A stretch of DNA of 12,114 nt from positions 1 through 12,114 of the forward strand of contig CBDETN010000014.1 of the NCBI GenBank assembly GCA_965242915.1, in the 5' to 3' direction. Each line of letters opens with the position of its first letter. The stretch's first letter is position 1. A program made the position numbers and the translations under genes. The notes under the pieces were generated by a model. The model saw only the letters and a program-made list of their open reading frames with translations, was not told the origin of the DNA and did no database searches. The stretch comes from CAJXII01 sp965242915. GTDB taxonomy: Bacteria > Campylobacterota > Campylobacteria > Campylobacterales > Arcobacteraceae. Of this stretch, positions 1 to 6,295 are shown piece after piece.

Positions 1-924
1 CTTAAAGTACTCTGGGTTTTTCCTGAATATTTGAGACATTGTATCATAAGGTGTTTTATACTTTAAAGCTTTGAGTTTTTTCTGATAATTATATAAAAGA
101 AGAAAGCTCATCAAGTGTAACTTTAGAGCTTTTAAGGTCTCATAATGAAAAAGTTTCACAGTATGGTCTTTAAGAACTTTATTCATCACTTCTACCTGAC
201 CATTAGTCCAGGGATGTCTAAACTTAGTCAAACGGTGTTCTATTTTATACTTTTGGCATACTATATCAAAAGGATGAATCTTATCTTTTGGTCTTAAATG
301 TTCACTTAGAAGTGCATAAGTAAATTGAGCTCCATTATCTGTTAAAATAGTATGGATTTTAAAAGGTATATCTTGTATAAAGTTTTCTAAGAATGAACAA
401 GCGATAGCCTGAGTCATTCTTTCATGAATTTCCACATAAGTATACTTAGTAGCACGATCTATAGCTACGAACATATAGGCTTTGCCTTCTTCACTATGAA
501 CTTCTGAAATATCTATATGGACATATCCTATATCATACTCTTTGAACTTCTTTTTTTCTGTTTTATCACGGGGTTCTTTGGGCAAACGGCTTAATCCATG
601 ACGTTGCAAGCATCTGTGTAAGTTTGACCTTGTCATTTTAGGTATCTCATCCATCAGGGCTATAAAAACATCATCTAGTGCAAACTTGGTAACTCTTCTA
701 AACTCACAAATTATTTGTTCTTCTTCTTGACTTAGTACTGTTGACCTTGCTATCGTCGGTCCACTTTTTTTATCAGTGATTCTATTGGCATTCTTCCATT
801 TTGTTACTGTTTTTGGATTAAGGGACAATCTTGCAGCTAACTCTGTGATTGTCTCTTGAGACTCTTGTATTTCTTTTCGAATTCTTGGCGTCGTCTTGGC
901 ATTAGAGTGTTGTATATTTCCCAT
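1..924 (-). CDS. IS481-family transposase (rve integrase core), 3' end off the window
   Basis: An open frame of 308 codons starts at ATG 924 and is still open at position 1. It has a good ribosome binding site (AAAAGGAG) a few bases upstream. Residues about 20-50 form a helix-turn-helix region (ITELAARLSLNPKTVTKWKN). The integrase core follows, with the DDE triad at D138 (HIDIS), D196 (LTDNG) and E245 (TNGQVEVMNKV). The C-terminal LLYNYQKKLKALKYKTPYD stretch is the usual end of this family. The motif after the catalytic Glu is VMNKV rather than the common RFNR/RVNG type, and it is not clear whether this matters. The visible part has no stop or frameshift, so the gene may be active. It starts inside a remnant IS91 gene and overlaps that gene's frame by 88 bases. 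Confidence 0.9.
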   Translation of the reverse strand, partial: MGNIQHSNAKTTPRIRKEIQESQETITELAARLSLNPKTVTKWKNANRITDKKSGPTIARSTVLSQEEEQIICEFRRVTKFALDDVFIALMDEIPKMTRSNLHRCLQRHGLSRLPKEPRDKTEKKKFKEYDIGYVHIDISEVHSEEGKAYMFVAIDRATKYTYVEIHERMTQAIACSFLENFIQDIPFKIHTILTDNGAQFTYALLSEHLRPKDKIHPFDIVCQKYKIEHRLTKFRHPWTNGQVEVMNKVLKDHTVKLFHYETLKALKLHLMSFLLLYNYQKKLKALKYKTPYDTMSQIFRKNPEYFK

Positions 925-980
925 AAATCTACTCCTTTTATAAAATAATAGCTGACTCCATGAGAATTAGGGACTAAACA
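1..980 (-). mobile_element. IS481-family insertion sequence A (partial, runs off the left edge)
   Basis: The element is read on the minus strand. Its outer end is placed at 980, where a TGTTTAGTCCC end begins. At that base the reading frame of an IS91-type gene stops matching its family, so the element sits inside that gene. The TGT end is typical of IS481 elements. Only the transposase gene and 56 bases of leader are visible. The other terminal repeat lies beyond position 1, so a target duplication cannot be checked. The transposase is related to, but clearly diverged from, the element at 10321-11417. Confidence 0.75.
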
Positions 981-1151
981 TCTAGCATTATAACCTAATG
1001 AAGAAGTTCTACATTTAGATATATCTTTTATAGCTTTTGTTTGCACAAGTGTAAGTTTATGATTTTTCATATAACTATCACCATATAAATTTATTATATC
1101 TTGAATCTCATATCTTCGTTTATTCTCATCTTTAAGTTTAATTTTACACAT
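981..1151 (-). pseudogene. IS91-type transposase, N-terminal zinc-binding domain stub
   Basis: Fifty-seven codons from ATG 1151 read MCKIKLKDENKRRY and continue through YGDSYMKNHKLTL and KCRTSSLGYNAR. This matches my recollection of the start of the zinc-ribbon domain that opens IS91-family HUH transposases (normally CRTSxLGxHxxxCxxCGhxxxSYNSCRNRHCPKCQ). The match stops after R57, just before the second zinc-binding cysteine, where the IS481 end begins. The open frame runs on for 47 more codons, but those are IS481 sequence read out of frame. The rest of the gene, including the catalytic HUH/Tyr domain, is not in the window. It is therefore an insertional knockout of an IS91-like element. The remainder may lie beyond the left edge, past the IS481. 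Confidence 0.7.
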
Positions 1152-1376
1152 AATAACAGTATAATTAAAAAAAATAACTTTTATTAAAAGTATGTCAAAT
1201 TACAATGTTTTTAAGAGATTTTTAGTCTTGAAAACCTGCCGTCAGGCTTCATATAACGACCGAACTGAAGGACAAGTGGACTTACGACTTGAAACTTTTG
1301 TCTTCAATATCTCTACATTTAGAAGATAAAAGCTTGTAAATGTTGCAGTATTACCTTGTTTTTTTCCAATGAATTG
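1152..1376. other. Non-coding stretch upstream of the IS91-type stub
   Basis: No coding frame is supported here. The stretch holds two small hairpins in a row: CCTG/CAGG with a 4-base loop at 1235-1246, then CTTCA/TGAAG at 1247-1251 and 1266-1270. It also holds a GAAC at 1262 and a CAAG at 1273. The stretch lies 5' of an IS91-type transposase, where such elements keep their terminus (terIS), and GAAC/CAAG are the target tetranucleotides known for IS91. A terminus of the old IS91 element is therefore possible but unproven. Confidence 0.3.
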
Positions 1377-1720
1377 TTATGCTTGATTGTTAGAAATGCA
1401 CTTATTAAGTTTTTTATCAAATGTAATTATTTCATCTTGATTTGAATAAGAACATAATAAACAATCTACAAAGTCTAAATTCTTAGTTTTAAATATTTTC
1501 AATGCTTTGTTTATAATTTCATAATTAGATACAGATATATTATCATAATTAATTAATTCTAAAAGTTGATTTGAAATATCTTCTTTTGAGATTGCATATA
1601 TTCCTAGTAGTACATAAACTACTTCGGCTAATATTTCATTTGCAATAAACACTTTTTTTGTTGTTAAAATTTCTTCTGCAATATCTGCCATGTTGATATT
1701 GTCATTAACTAAATATCTTA
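1377..1720 (-). pseudogene. PIN-domain (VapC-like) toxin remnant, 5' end replaced by ISA
   Basis: About 114 native codons read LRYLVNDNINMADIAEEIL and run to a stop at 1377-1379. The helix pattern, a conserved Glu (ILAEVVYVL), the Asp of LDFVDCLL and the Asp of ITFDKKLNK are those of PIN-domain RNases of the VapC type II toxin family. The usual first segment (MxxxDANVxLRYLxxD), with the first catalytic Asp, is missing. Upstream of 1720 the frame is supplied by the ISA terminal repeat (VNLQVA), and an ATG inside ISA at 1751 lets the frame begin as MSFFVNLQVALRYL. Any antitoxin gene would have been upstream and is gone. Loss of the first Asp argues against nuclease activity. Confidence 0.7.
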
Positions 1721-1738
1721 GAGCCACTTGCAAATTCA
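1720..1738 (+). repeat. ISA copy 1 left terminal inverted repeat
   Basis: The 19 bases AGAGCCACTTGCAAATTCA are the exact reverse complement of 3196-3214 and of 6277-6295. The outermost base could belong to the target instead. Read on the minus strand, this end is translated as part of the PIN frame. Confidence 0.9.
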
Positions 1739-1778
1739 CAAAAAAGCTCATAATTTAATTCATTTTTGTTACAAAAAG

Positions 1779-1807
1779 TTGAAATCTAATTTCAGATAAG
1801 TTATAAT
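1779..1807 (+). promoter_or_regulatory. Sigma-70 promoter of the ISA transposase
   Basis: TTGAAA at 1779-1784 and TATAAT at 1802-1807 are separated by exactly 17 bases, a near-ideal arrangement 38 bases before the ATG. The spacer begins with a small palindrome, GAAAT-CTA-ATTTC (1781-1793), overlapping the -35. It could bind a repressor or simply be AT-rich chance. ISA copy 2 has lost this region. Confidence 0.7.
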
Positions 1808-1845
1808 TTTATACCATAAAATTTAACAGAAAAGAGATTCAACTT

Positions 1846-3015
1846 ATGAAAAATATTATACCAAAATCATCTTCAAATCTTTCAAATATGTGGACTAAAA
1901 TTCTAAACCTTGAAAATTGTTTGTTTCCTGAAATAAAAGAACAATTAGGAACATTAAGTACCAAAGAAGAGAAACTAATAAAGATTTTAGACTTTGCTCA
2001 AATTGAAAAGAATATAACAGTTGTAACGATTACAAACATTCCAAAAGACAGAGAAGAGATAGCAAGAGCAATGATTGCTAAATCTGTTTACAATATGCAA
2101 ACAACAAGAGATTTAATTGATAGACTTCATAGCGATAGAGTATTACGAGTATTGTGTGGATGGAGGTATAAAATAGATATTCCAAGTGAAGCTAAATTTA
2201 GTAGGGTATTCAAAGAATTGAGTGATTTACAAATAGCTCAAAAAACTCATAAAAAGTTTGTTAATGAATATTTATCGGATACAGTTTTTATGTACAATGC
2301 AACAGATGCTGCTATGATACCACTTAGAGAAAAACCTGTAAAGATTGAGAAAGAAGAAAAGCCTAAAAATAAGGTCGGACGACCTAAGAAAGGTGAAAAG
2401 AGAGAGCCTGTAAAACCAAAGATTTTAGAACTACAAAAAGAGATGAAAACTACTAAAAAGATGTTATCTTTAGTATCTACTGTTTGTGGTGTTGGTGTCA
2501 AACAAAATTCTAAAGGTAACAGAGAGATTACAATAGGTGGTAAACTTCATATTAGTGCAGTAGATGGAGATATACCAATAGCAGCATTCTATTCAGGTGC
2601 AAATGTTCATGATAGTTCAGTAGCACTTCCACTTATCAATGAAACTGGTAAAAGAGTGATGTATCTTCGTGATTTACTTGATGCTGGGTATGACAGCGAT
2701 ATAATTAGAGAGTATTCTGAAAAACTAAATCATAAAGCAATTATAGATATAAATCCCAAGAACTCAAAAGAATTAAAACAAAAGATTCAACTTATCAAAG
2801 ATGAAAAAGTAAAATTTGAATTTTTAAATTTACCTAAATCATCAGATGAACACCACTACAATCAAAGAAGTATGGTTGAAAGAGTAAATAAATATTTAAA
2901 AGATGACTTTGGATGTAATACAATTTATTATCAAGGAGCTACAAAAGTAGCTTCTGTTTTATCATTTGGAATTTTATCTGTTTGTATTCATCAAAGTTTA
3001 AAACTCATTACATGA
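1846..3015 (+). CDS. ISA transposase (DDE_Tnp_1 type, IS5/IS1182-like), intact
   Basis: The 389-residue protein begins at ATG 1846, with AAAGAGA about 9 bases upstream as ribosome binding site. The N-terminal part (about 1-125) contains the LCGW and IPSEAKFSRVF motifs seen before the catalytic domain in IS5/IS1182-like transposases. The likely DDE residues are D154 (YNATDAAMI), D279 or D283 (LDAGYDS) and E345 (SMVERVNKYLKDDFG). A lysine-rich insert at about 165-205 (KVGRPKKGEKRE) is probably a basic DNA-contact loop. The C-terminus carries the helix SFGILSVCIHQSLKL. There is no stop or frameshift and the length is full, so it could mobilise itself and possibly copy 2's one end. The exact IS family is less sure than the DDE assignment. 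Confidence 0.88.
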   Translation: MKNIIPKSSSNLSNMWTKILNLENCLFPEIKEQLGTLSTKEEKLIKILDFAQIEKNITVVTITNIPKDREEIARAMIAKSVYNMQTTRDLIDRLHSDRVLRVLCGWRYKIDIPSEAKFSRVFKELSDLQIAQKTHKKFVNEYLSDTVFMYNATDAAMIPLREKPVKIEKEEKPKNKVGRPKKGEKREPVKPKILELQKEMKTTKKMLSLVSTVCGVGVKQNSKGNREITIGGKLHISAVDGDIPIAAFYSGANVHDSSVALPLINETGKRVMYLRDLLDAGYDSDIIREYSEKLNHKAIIDINPKNSKELKQKIQLIKDEKVKFEFLNLPKSSDEHHYNQRSMVERVNKYLKDDFGCNTIYYQGATKVASVLSFGILSVCIHQSLKLIT

Positions 3016-3195
3016 CTTTTATTAAAAATAATAGAAAAATCTTCAATTTTATAGTCAAAATCATAAAGTATGGAGAAAAAATATGATTTTTTAAGAAATT
3101 TACTAAATTTAGTGTAAACTACGCAAAGAAAAATAAATAATCATTTTTTTAAAACTAAAAGTGATGAAAATAAAAAATTAGCTATTGAGTATTAT

Positions 3196-3214
3196 TGAAT
3201 TTGCAAGTGGCTCT
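3196..3214 (-). repeat. ISA copy 1 right terminal inverted repeat
   Basis: TGAATTTGCAAGTGGCTCT is the perfect complement of the left end at 1720-1738 and identical to the right end of copy 2 at 6277-6295. Confidence 0.9.
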
Positions 3215-3313
3215 GTAAATTATATTTGTTCTTTGTTTTCTTGTATCTTCTATATTTGATATATTACTTGTAAATGATTCTATTAAAAAATCAAAAATAT
3301 TTGTCTGTCTCAT
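3215..3313 (-). pseudogene. Transposase N-terminal stub cut by ISA
   Basis: Thirty-three native codons from ATG 3313 (MRQTNIFDFLIESFTSNISN through EDTRKQRTNIIY) run directly into the ISA right end. The pattern, with a short helical start and then an (I)xDxRxxxxxxY step, resembles the beginning of ISNCY/IS4-like transposases of the DDE_Tnp_1-associated type. That recognition is from memory and is moderate. A promoter-like TATAAT lies 30 bases upstream, and a plausible GGAGTG ribosome site precedes the ATG. Everything after residue 33 is lost. Confidence 0.5.
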
Positions 3314-3342
3314 TTGCTTAAACACTCCTATTTATGGGCTAT

Positions 3343-3348
3343 ATTATA
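3343..3348 (-). promoter_or_regulatory. -10 element of the truncated IS leader
   Basis: The minus strand reads AATTTTAGCTATAAT, with TATAAT 30 bases before the stub ATG. The same TTAGCTATAAT core occurs ahead of two other, unrelated transposase genes in the window (6682-6692 minus, 7590-7600 plus). No -35 is evident, as is usual in Campylobacterota. Confidence 0.5.
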
Positions 3349-3448
3349 GCTAAAATTAGGTGTTAAAAAGCTTTTAAAAGCCTATAAATAAAGGGGTTTT
3401 GTGAATTTATTTAGTAATTATTTTGGAAGATTTTAACTATATAAATTT

Positions 3449-3739
3449 TCACTTAGAATTGCTGTGTGGCCAACCCTCATTTGATATCTTATTTAAAATT
3501 CTATAAGCCATAACTTGTACGGCAGAAGTTGTGCTCCACATAGTATCATTTAAACAATGCCAGTGATTAACATCTATTTTATTATCATTTAATTGAATTT
3601 TACAAGTGTTACATACTAATATCGATTATTCACAGCTTCCATCACTTGGACTTACTTCATAAATAGCTAAATCTTCTGTTGATTTACAAAGTTCACATTT
3701 GGAATCACTTCTTGTAATTAGTTCATCTTTGATACTCAT
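3449..3739 (-). pseudogene. phnA: phnA-like zinc-ribbon protein, in-frame stop and truncated 3' end
   Basis: The frame from ATG 3739 has two zinc-binding CxxC pairs, KCELCK and VCNTCK, separated by YEVSPSDGS. It continues with NHWHCLNDTMWS, AVQVMAYRILN and EGWP, the signature order of the PhnA/YjdM family. Codon 38 is TAA (3626-3628), at a place where the family usually has a residue before SILVC. The frame is otherwise kept, so this is a point lesion and not a frameshift. After GWP the gene runs into an IS end at 3469 and stops at 3449, so the last roughly 20-25 family residues are also missing. PhnA proteins were named from the phosphonate operon, but the biochemical role is not settled. 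The gene is divergent from the NUDIX gene, 123 bases away. A TATACT -10 candidate (3771-3776, minus) lies upstream. Confidence 0.75.
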
Positions 3740-3780
3740 TCTTATCAATACTTTTATTTTTTATAAATGCAGTATATCTT

Positions 3781-3796
3781 TTTTTCTATAGAAAAA
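3781..3796. promoter_or_regulatory. 16-bp perfect palindrome between phnA and the NUDIX gene
   Basis: TTTTTCTATAGAAAAA is its own reverse complement and lies in the 123-base divergent promoter region, just upstream of the candidate phnA -10. It could be an operator for one or both genes. In DNA this AT-rich a chance palindrome cannot be excluded. Confidence 0.35.
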
Positions 3797-3823
3797 CATT
3801 ATAAGTATTAACTGGTTTTTAGT

Positions 3824-3846
3824 TATAATATTTATAAAATATTATA
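3824..3846. promoter_or_regulatory. NUDIX gene -10 box inside a 10-bp inverted repeat
   Basis: The arms TATAATATTT (3824-3833) and AAATATTATA (3837-3846) are perfectly complementary with a 3-base spacer. The left arm begins with the TATAAT (3824-3829) of TTTTTAGTTATAAT, the best -10 for the NUDIX gene, whose ATG is 33 bases further on. A protein bound to this repeat would cover the -10 and the transcription start. The site could instead be a 5' hairpin in the mRNA if the start lies upstream. Confidence 0.45.
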
Positions 3847-3862
3847 TAAATGAAAAGAGAAA

Positions 3863-4516
3863 ATGAATAAAAAACAGTTAAAAAGTTTTATACAAAATAT
3901 GCCAAGTAATATTGGAATAATGCAAAGAGATAGCTATTTTAATTCTGCTGTATTAATCCCCTTAATTAAAATTAAAGGAGAGTATTATTTATTATTTCAA
4001 AAAAGGGCAAAACATATAAGGCAAGGTGGGGATATCTGCTTTCCTGGTGGTGGGTATGAAAAATATGATAAATCTTTTAAACACACTGCGTTGAGAGAGA
4101 TAAAAGAAGAGCTTGGAATTAAGAAAAAAGATATAAAATTAATAGGACAACTTGATACTTATATTGCCCCAATTAGCGTAATAATTGAGCCTTTTATTGG
4201 TTTAATAAAGAAAAAAGTTATAAAAAAGATGATTCTTGATAAAAATGAAGTTGAAAAAACTTTATTAATTCCTATGAAGTTTTTTAAAGATTATAAACCA
4301 GAAATTTATACCTTAAAATATGAAGTTCATCCATTTTCAATAGATGAAAAAGGTGAAAAAGAGATTCATTTACCTGTTGAAGAATTAGGACTTCCTCAAA
4401 ACTATCATAAGCCTTGGAGGCATAAGCATCATCAAGTTTGGGTTTATAAATATAAAGGTGAAATTATTTGGGGATTAACCGCAGTTATTATAAATGATCT
4501 TTTGAAAAAATATTAG
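3863..4516 (+). CDS. NUDIX hydrolase, CoA pyrophosphatase-like
   Basis: The 217-residue protein starts at ATG 3863 with AAAAGAGA as ribosome site. Residues 43-63 read LLFQKRAKHIRQGGDICFPG and match the extra motif (LLTxR..., then GxxxFPGG) that marks the NudL/CoA diphosphatase branch. The Nudix box proper ends in REIKEELGI (78-86), with the metal-binding Glu residues in place. As in that branch, the spacing ahead of REIKEE differs from the canonical MutT box. The enzyme would cleave CoA or related nucleoside diphosphates to 4'-phosphopantetheine and 3',5'-ADP; the substrate is inferred. The C-terminal 100 residues (PWRHKHHQVWVYKYKGEIIWG) are typical of the family. The gene looks intact and is transcribed alone, away from phnA. 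It is the only intact non-IS gene between the two ISA copies. Confidence 0.85.
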   Translation: MNKKQLKSFIQNMPSNIGIMQRDSYFNSAVLIPLIKIKGEYYLLFQKRAKHIRQGGDICFPGGGYEKYDKSFKHTALREIKEELGIKKKDIKLIGQLDTYIAPISVIIEPFIGLIKKKVIKKMILDKNEVEKTLLIPMKFFKDYKPEIYTLKYEVHPFSIDEKGEKEIHLPVEELGLPQNYHKPWRHKHHQVWVYKYKGEIIWGLTAVIINDLLKKY

Positions 4517-4660
4517 TTTTTAAATAGTCATTAGTACTTATAACTCTTTTTTATTAAAATTATTTACTATCTTGAAACATTTTATATTTTTTTGTGTATC
4601 ATAATACAAAAAATATAAGGCATTATAGTGAAAGCGACTTAATAAAAAATATGGGCGCCT
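4517..4660. other. Intergenic stretch with a possible beheaded gene start
   Basis: A CATAAT (4600-4605), an AAGG (4617-4620) and a GTG (4628-4630) line up like a promoter, ribosome site and start codon. The frame (M-K-A-T) hits TAA after four codons, next to the GGGCGCC sequence that probably ends the neighbouring IS5-type remnant. This may be the first codons of a host gene cut off by that insertion. No terminator hairpin for the NUDIX gene was seen. Confidence 0.25.
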
Positions 4661-5047
4661 CTAAAAACCACTTCTAAAATAGCTTAAATCATTCTCTAAT
4701 TCAATTTTTAATATTCTATCAGGTTTTTCAAATATATGTTCTACTCTTAATCTTTGATTTTATGTTGTTTGATTCTTTTTTTGTTCTTTACTTAGAGGAT
4801 TATTTCTATAGCCTTTTTCATGAACGAAGCTTTCACAATTTTTATCTTTAGAGTTTCTTTGTCTTGGTACATCTACGAATGAAGCATTTATTATATTTCC
4901 CTTCTTTTGGTTCTACATATAAGGCTTTTCAATTGGCTCTCTAAAGAGTTTCCAGTTTATAACTTTGTTTAATTTACTCAATGGTGCTTGATACTCTTTT
5001 ATTTTTCTCTCATGATATTTTATATCAAATAAATGAATACAATTCAA
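4661..5047 (-). pseudogene. Decayed IS5-family transposase with stops and internal deletions
   Basis: One frame of 129 codons carries two in-frame stops. The order of motifs is that of an IS5-type transposase but compressed. An N-terminal piece (LSKLNKVINWKLFREPIEK) is followed by the catalytic-region piece INASFVDVPRQRNSKDKN, then HEKGYRNNPLSKEQKKNQ, and then RLRVEHIFE, which holds the terminal Glu helix. Normal family members are roughly 300 residues or longer, so at least the DUF772 middle and the second catalytic Asp region are deleted. The reading frame survives the deletions. The left boundary, GGGCGCCTCT at 4653, is the likely terminal repeat. The element cannot move itself. Confidence 0.7.
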
Positions 5048-5079
5048 TTAAGTAGCTAAAAGAGGATACTAAAAATTAG

Positions 5080-5259
5080 GTAGATTTTTATAATCATAAA
5101 AGATTTCATCAAACTTTAAATTACAAAAAATTAATGAGTTTTTATAATGATAGTTTAAAAATTAATGATGAAACTTATAATAAAGTATGGCATAAGGTAA
5201 TAGGTGCAAAAGAGAATTAGAATTTATAAATAGTTGTCTTGTTTTCTTGGGGTATTATA
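5080..5259 (+). pseudogene. IS3-family transposase (OrfB) tail with right IS end
   Basis: Forty-six codons (5080-5220 with stop TAG) read VDFYNHKRFHQTLNYKKLMS and then NDSLKINDETYNKVWHKV. The FYNxxRxHxxLxYK motif is the classic C-terminal end of IS3-family OrfB integrases. Upstream, the frame is closed by TAG at 5077, and the DDE core is absent. After the stop, the stretch TTGTCTTGTTTTCTTGGGGT (from 5234) resembles the inverted-repeat end of IS150/IS3-type elements. It abuts codon 112 of the ISA copy 2 transposase at 5260, so this element inserted into ISA copy 2. Confidence 0.65.
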
Positions 5260-6096
5260 ATTCCAAGTGAAGCTAAATTTAGTAGGGTATTCAAAGAATT
5301 GAGTGATTTACAAATAGCTCAAAAAACTCATAAAAAGTTTGTTAATGAATATTTATCGGATACAGTTTTTATGTACAATGCAACAGATGCTGCTATGATA
5401 CCACTTAGAGAAAAACCTGTAAAGATTGAGAAAGAAGAAAAGCCTAAAAATAAGGTCGGACGACCTAAGAAAGGTGAAAAGAGAGAGCCTGTAAAACCAA
5501 AGATTTTAGAACTACAAAAAGAGATGAAAACTACTAAAAAGATGTTATCTTTAGTATCTACTGTTTGTGGTGTTGGTGTCAAACAAAATTCTAAAGGTAA
5601 CAGAGAGATTACAATAGGTGGTAAACTTCATATTAGTGCAGTAGATGGAGATATACCAATAGCAGCATTCTATTCAGGTGCAAATGTTCATGATAGTTCA
5701 GTAGCACTTCCACTTATCAATGAAACTGGTAAAAGAGTGATGTATCTTCGTGATTTACTTGATGCTGGGTATGACAGCGATATAATTAGAGAGTTTTCTG
5801 AAAAACTAAATCATAAAGCAATTATAGATATAAATCCCAAGAACTCAAAAGAATTAAAACAAAAGATTCAACTTATCAAAGATGAAAAAGTAAAATTTGA
5901 ATTTTTAAATTTACCTAAATCATCAGATGAACACCACTACAATCAAAGAAGTATGGTTGAAAGAGTAAATAAATATTTAAAAGATGACTTTGGATGTAAT
6001 ACAATTTATTATCAAGGAGCTACAAAAGTAGCTTCTGTTTTATCATTTGGAATTTTATCTGTTTGTATTCATCAAAGTTTAAAACTCATTACATGA
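5260..6096 (+). pseudogene. ISA copy 2 transposase, N-terminally truncated
   Basis: It keeps residues 112-389 of the copy 1 protein, including all DDE residues, with one change (Y290 to F in copy 1 numbering). It lacks the N-terminal 111 residues that probably hold DNA-binding determinants. The open frame extends to a TTG at 5239 inside the IS3 terminal repeat, adding seven foreign residues (MFSWGII). There is no convincing ribosome site for that TTG. It is unlikely to be active, though a truncated product could interfere with the copy 1 transposase. Confidence 0.85.
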
Positions 6097-6276
6097 CTTT
6101 TATTAAAAATAATAGAAAAATCTTCAATTTTATAGTCAAAACCATAAAGTATGGAGAAAAAATATGATTTTTTAAGAAATTTACTAAATTTAGTGTAAAC
6201 TACGCAAAGAAAAATAAATAATCATTTTTTTAAAACTAAAAGTGATGAAAATAAAAAATTAGCTATTGAGTATTAT

Positions 6277-6295
6277 TGAATTTGCAAGTGGCTCT
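6277..6295 (-). repeat. ISA copy 2 right terminal inverted repeat
   Basis: It is identical to 3196-3214. It is the only remaining end of copy 2. Confidence 0.9.

Larger units (their letters stand above)
1720..3214 (+). mobile_element. ISA copy 1: complete DDE insertion sequence, about 1495 bp
   Basis: Perfect 19-bp inverted ends lie at 1720-1738 and 3196-3214 (AGAGCCACTTGCAAATTCA and its complement). They enclose a strong promoter, one transposase gene and a 180-base untranslated tail. The tail contains a 15-codon frame (ATG at 3069, MEKKYDFLRNLLNLV) of no known meaning. The right 1036 bp recurs almost unchanged at 5260-6295. The flanks belong to different genes (a PIN toxin on the left, a transposase start on the right) and show no matching short duplication. 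The element therefore sits at a rearranged junction rather than at a simple insertion. Confidence 0.85.
3215..3469 (-). mobile_element. Remnant of an IS (5' leader and outer end), truncated by ISA
   Basis: The stub gene is followed outward by about 155 bases of non-coding leader that ends at CCACACAGCAATTCTAAGTG (minus strand, from 3469). At this base the phnA frame stops matching its family (...NEGWP), so 3469 is taken as the outer end of an element inserted in phnA. The inner part of the element was removed when ISA arrived or recombined. Confidence 0.5.
5260..6295 (+). mobile_element. ISA copy 2, left third missing
   Basis: From 5260 to 6295 the sequence matches 2179-3214 with no gaps, at a constant offset of 3081. 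I see only two substitutions: a Tyr-to-Phe codon near 5794 and one base near 6142. The left end, promoter and first 111 transposase codons are replaced by an IS3-type end. The right end interrupts an IS5-family gene after residue 115. Near identity points to a recent origin from the same source as copy 1, or to gene conversion. Confidence 0.9.

Noticed and set aside
2247..2501. 84-codon minus-strand open frame, repeated identically at 5328-5582
   Set aside because: It is the antisense shadow of the ISA transposase. It recurs only because ISA is duplicated, has no ribosome site, and its composition reflects the opposite strand.
3069..3116. 15-codon frame in the ISA tail (MEKKYDFLRNLLNLV)
   Set aside because: It is present in both copies, but only because the copies are nearly identical. 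There is no ribosome site or homology to support a real peptide.
1720..6295. Composite transposon carrying the NUDIX gene between two ISA copies
   Set aside because: Copy 2 has lost its left end and copy 1 sits at a rearranged junction. The segment between is a patchwork of other IS pieces. Mobilisation by the two outermost ends is conceivable, but nothing shows it happened.
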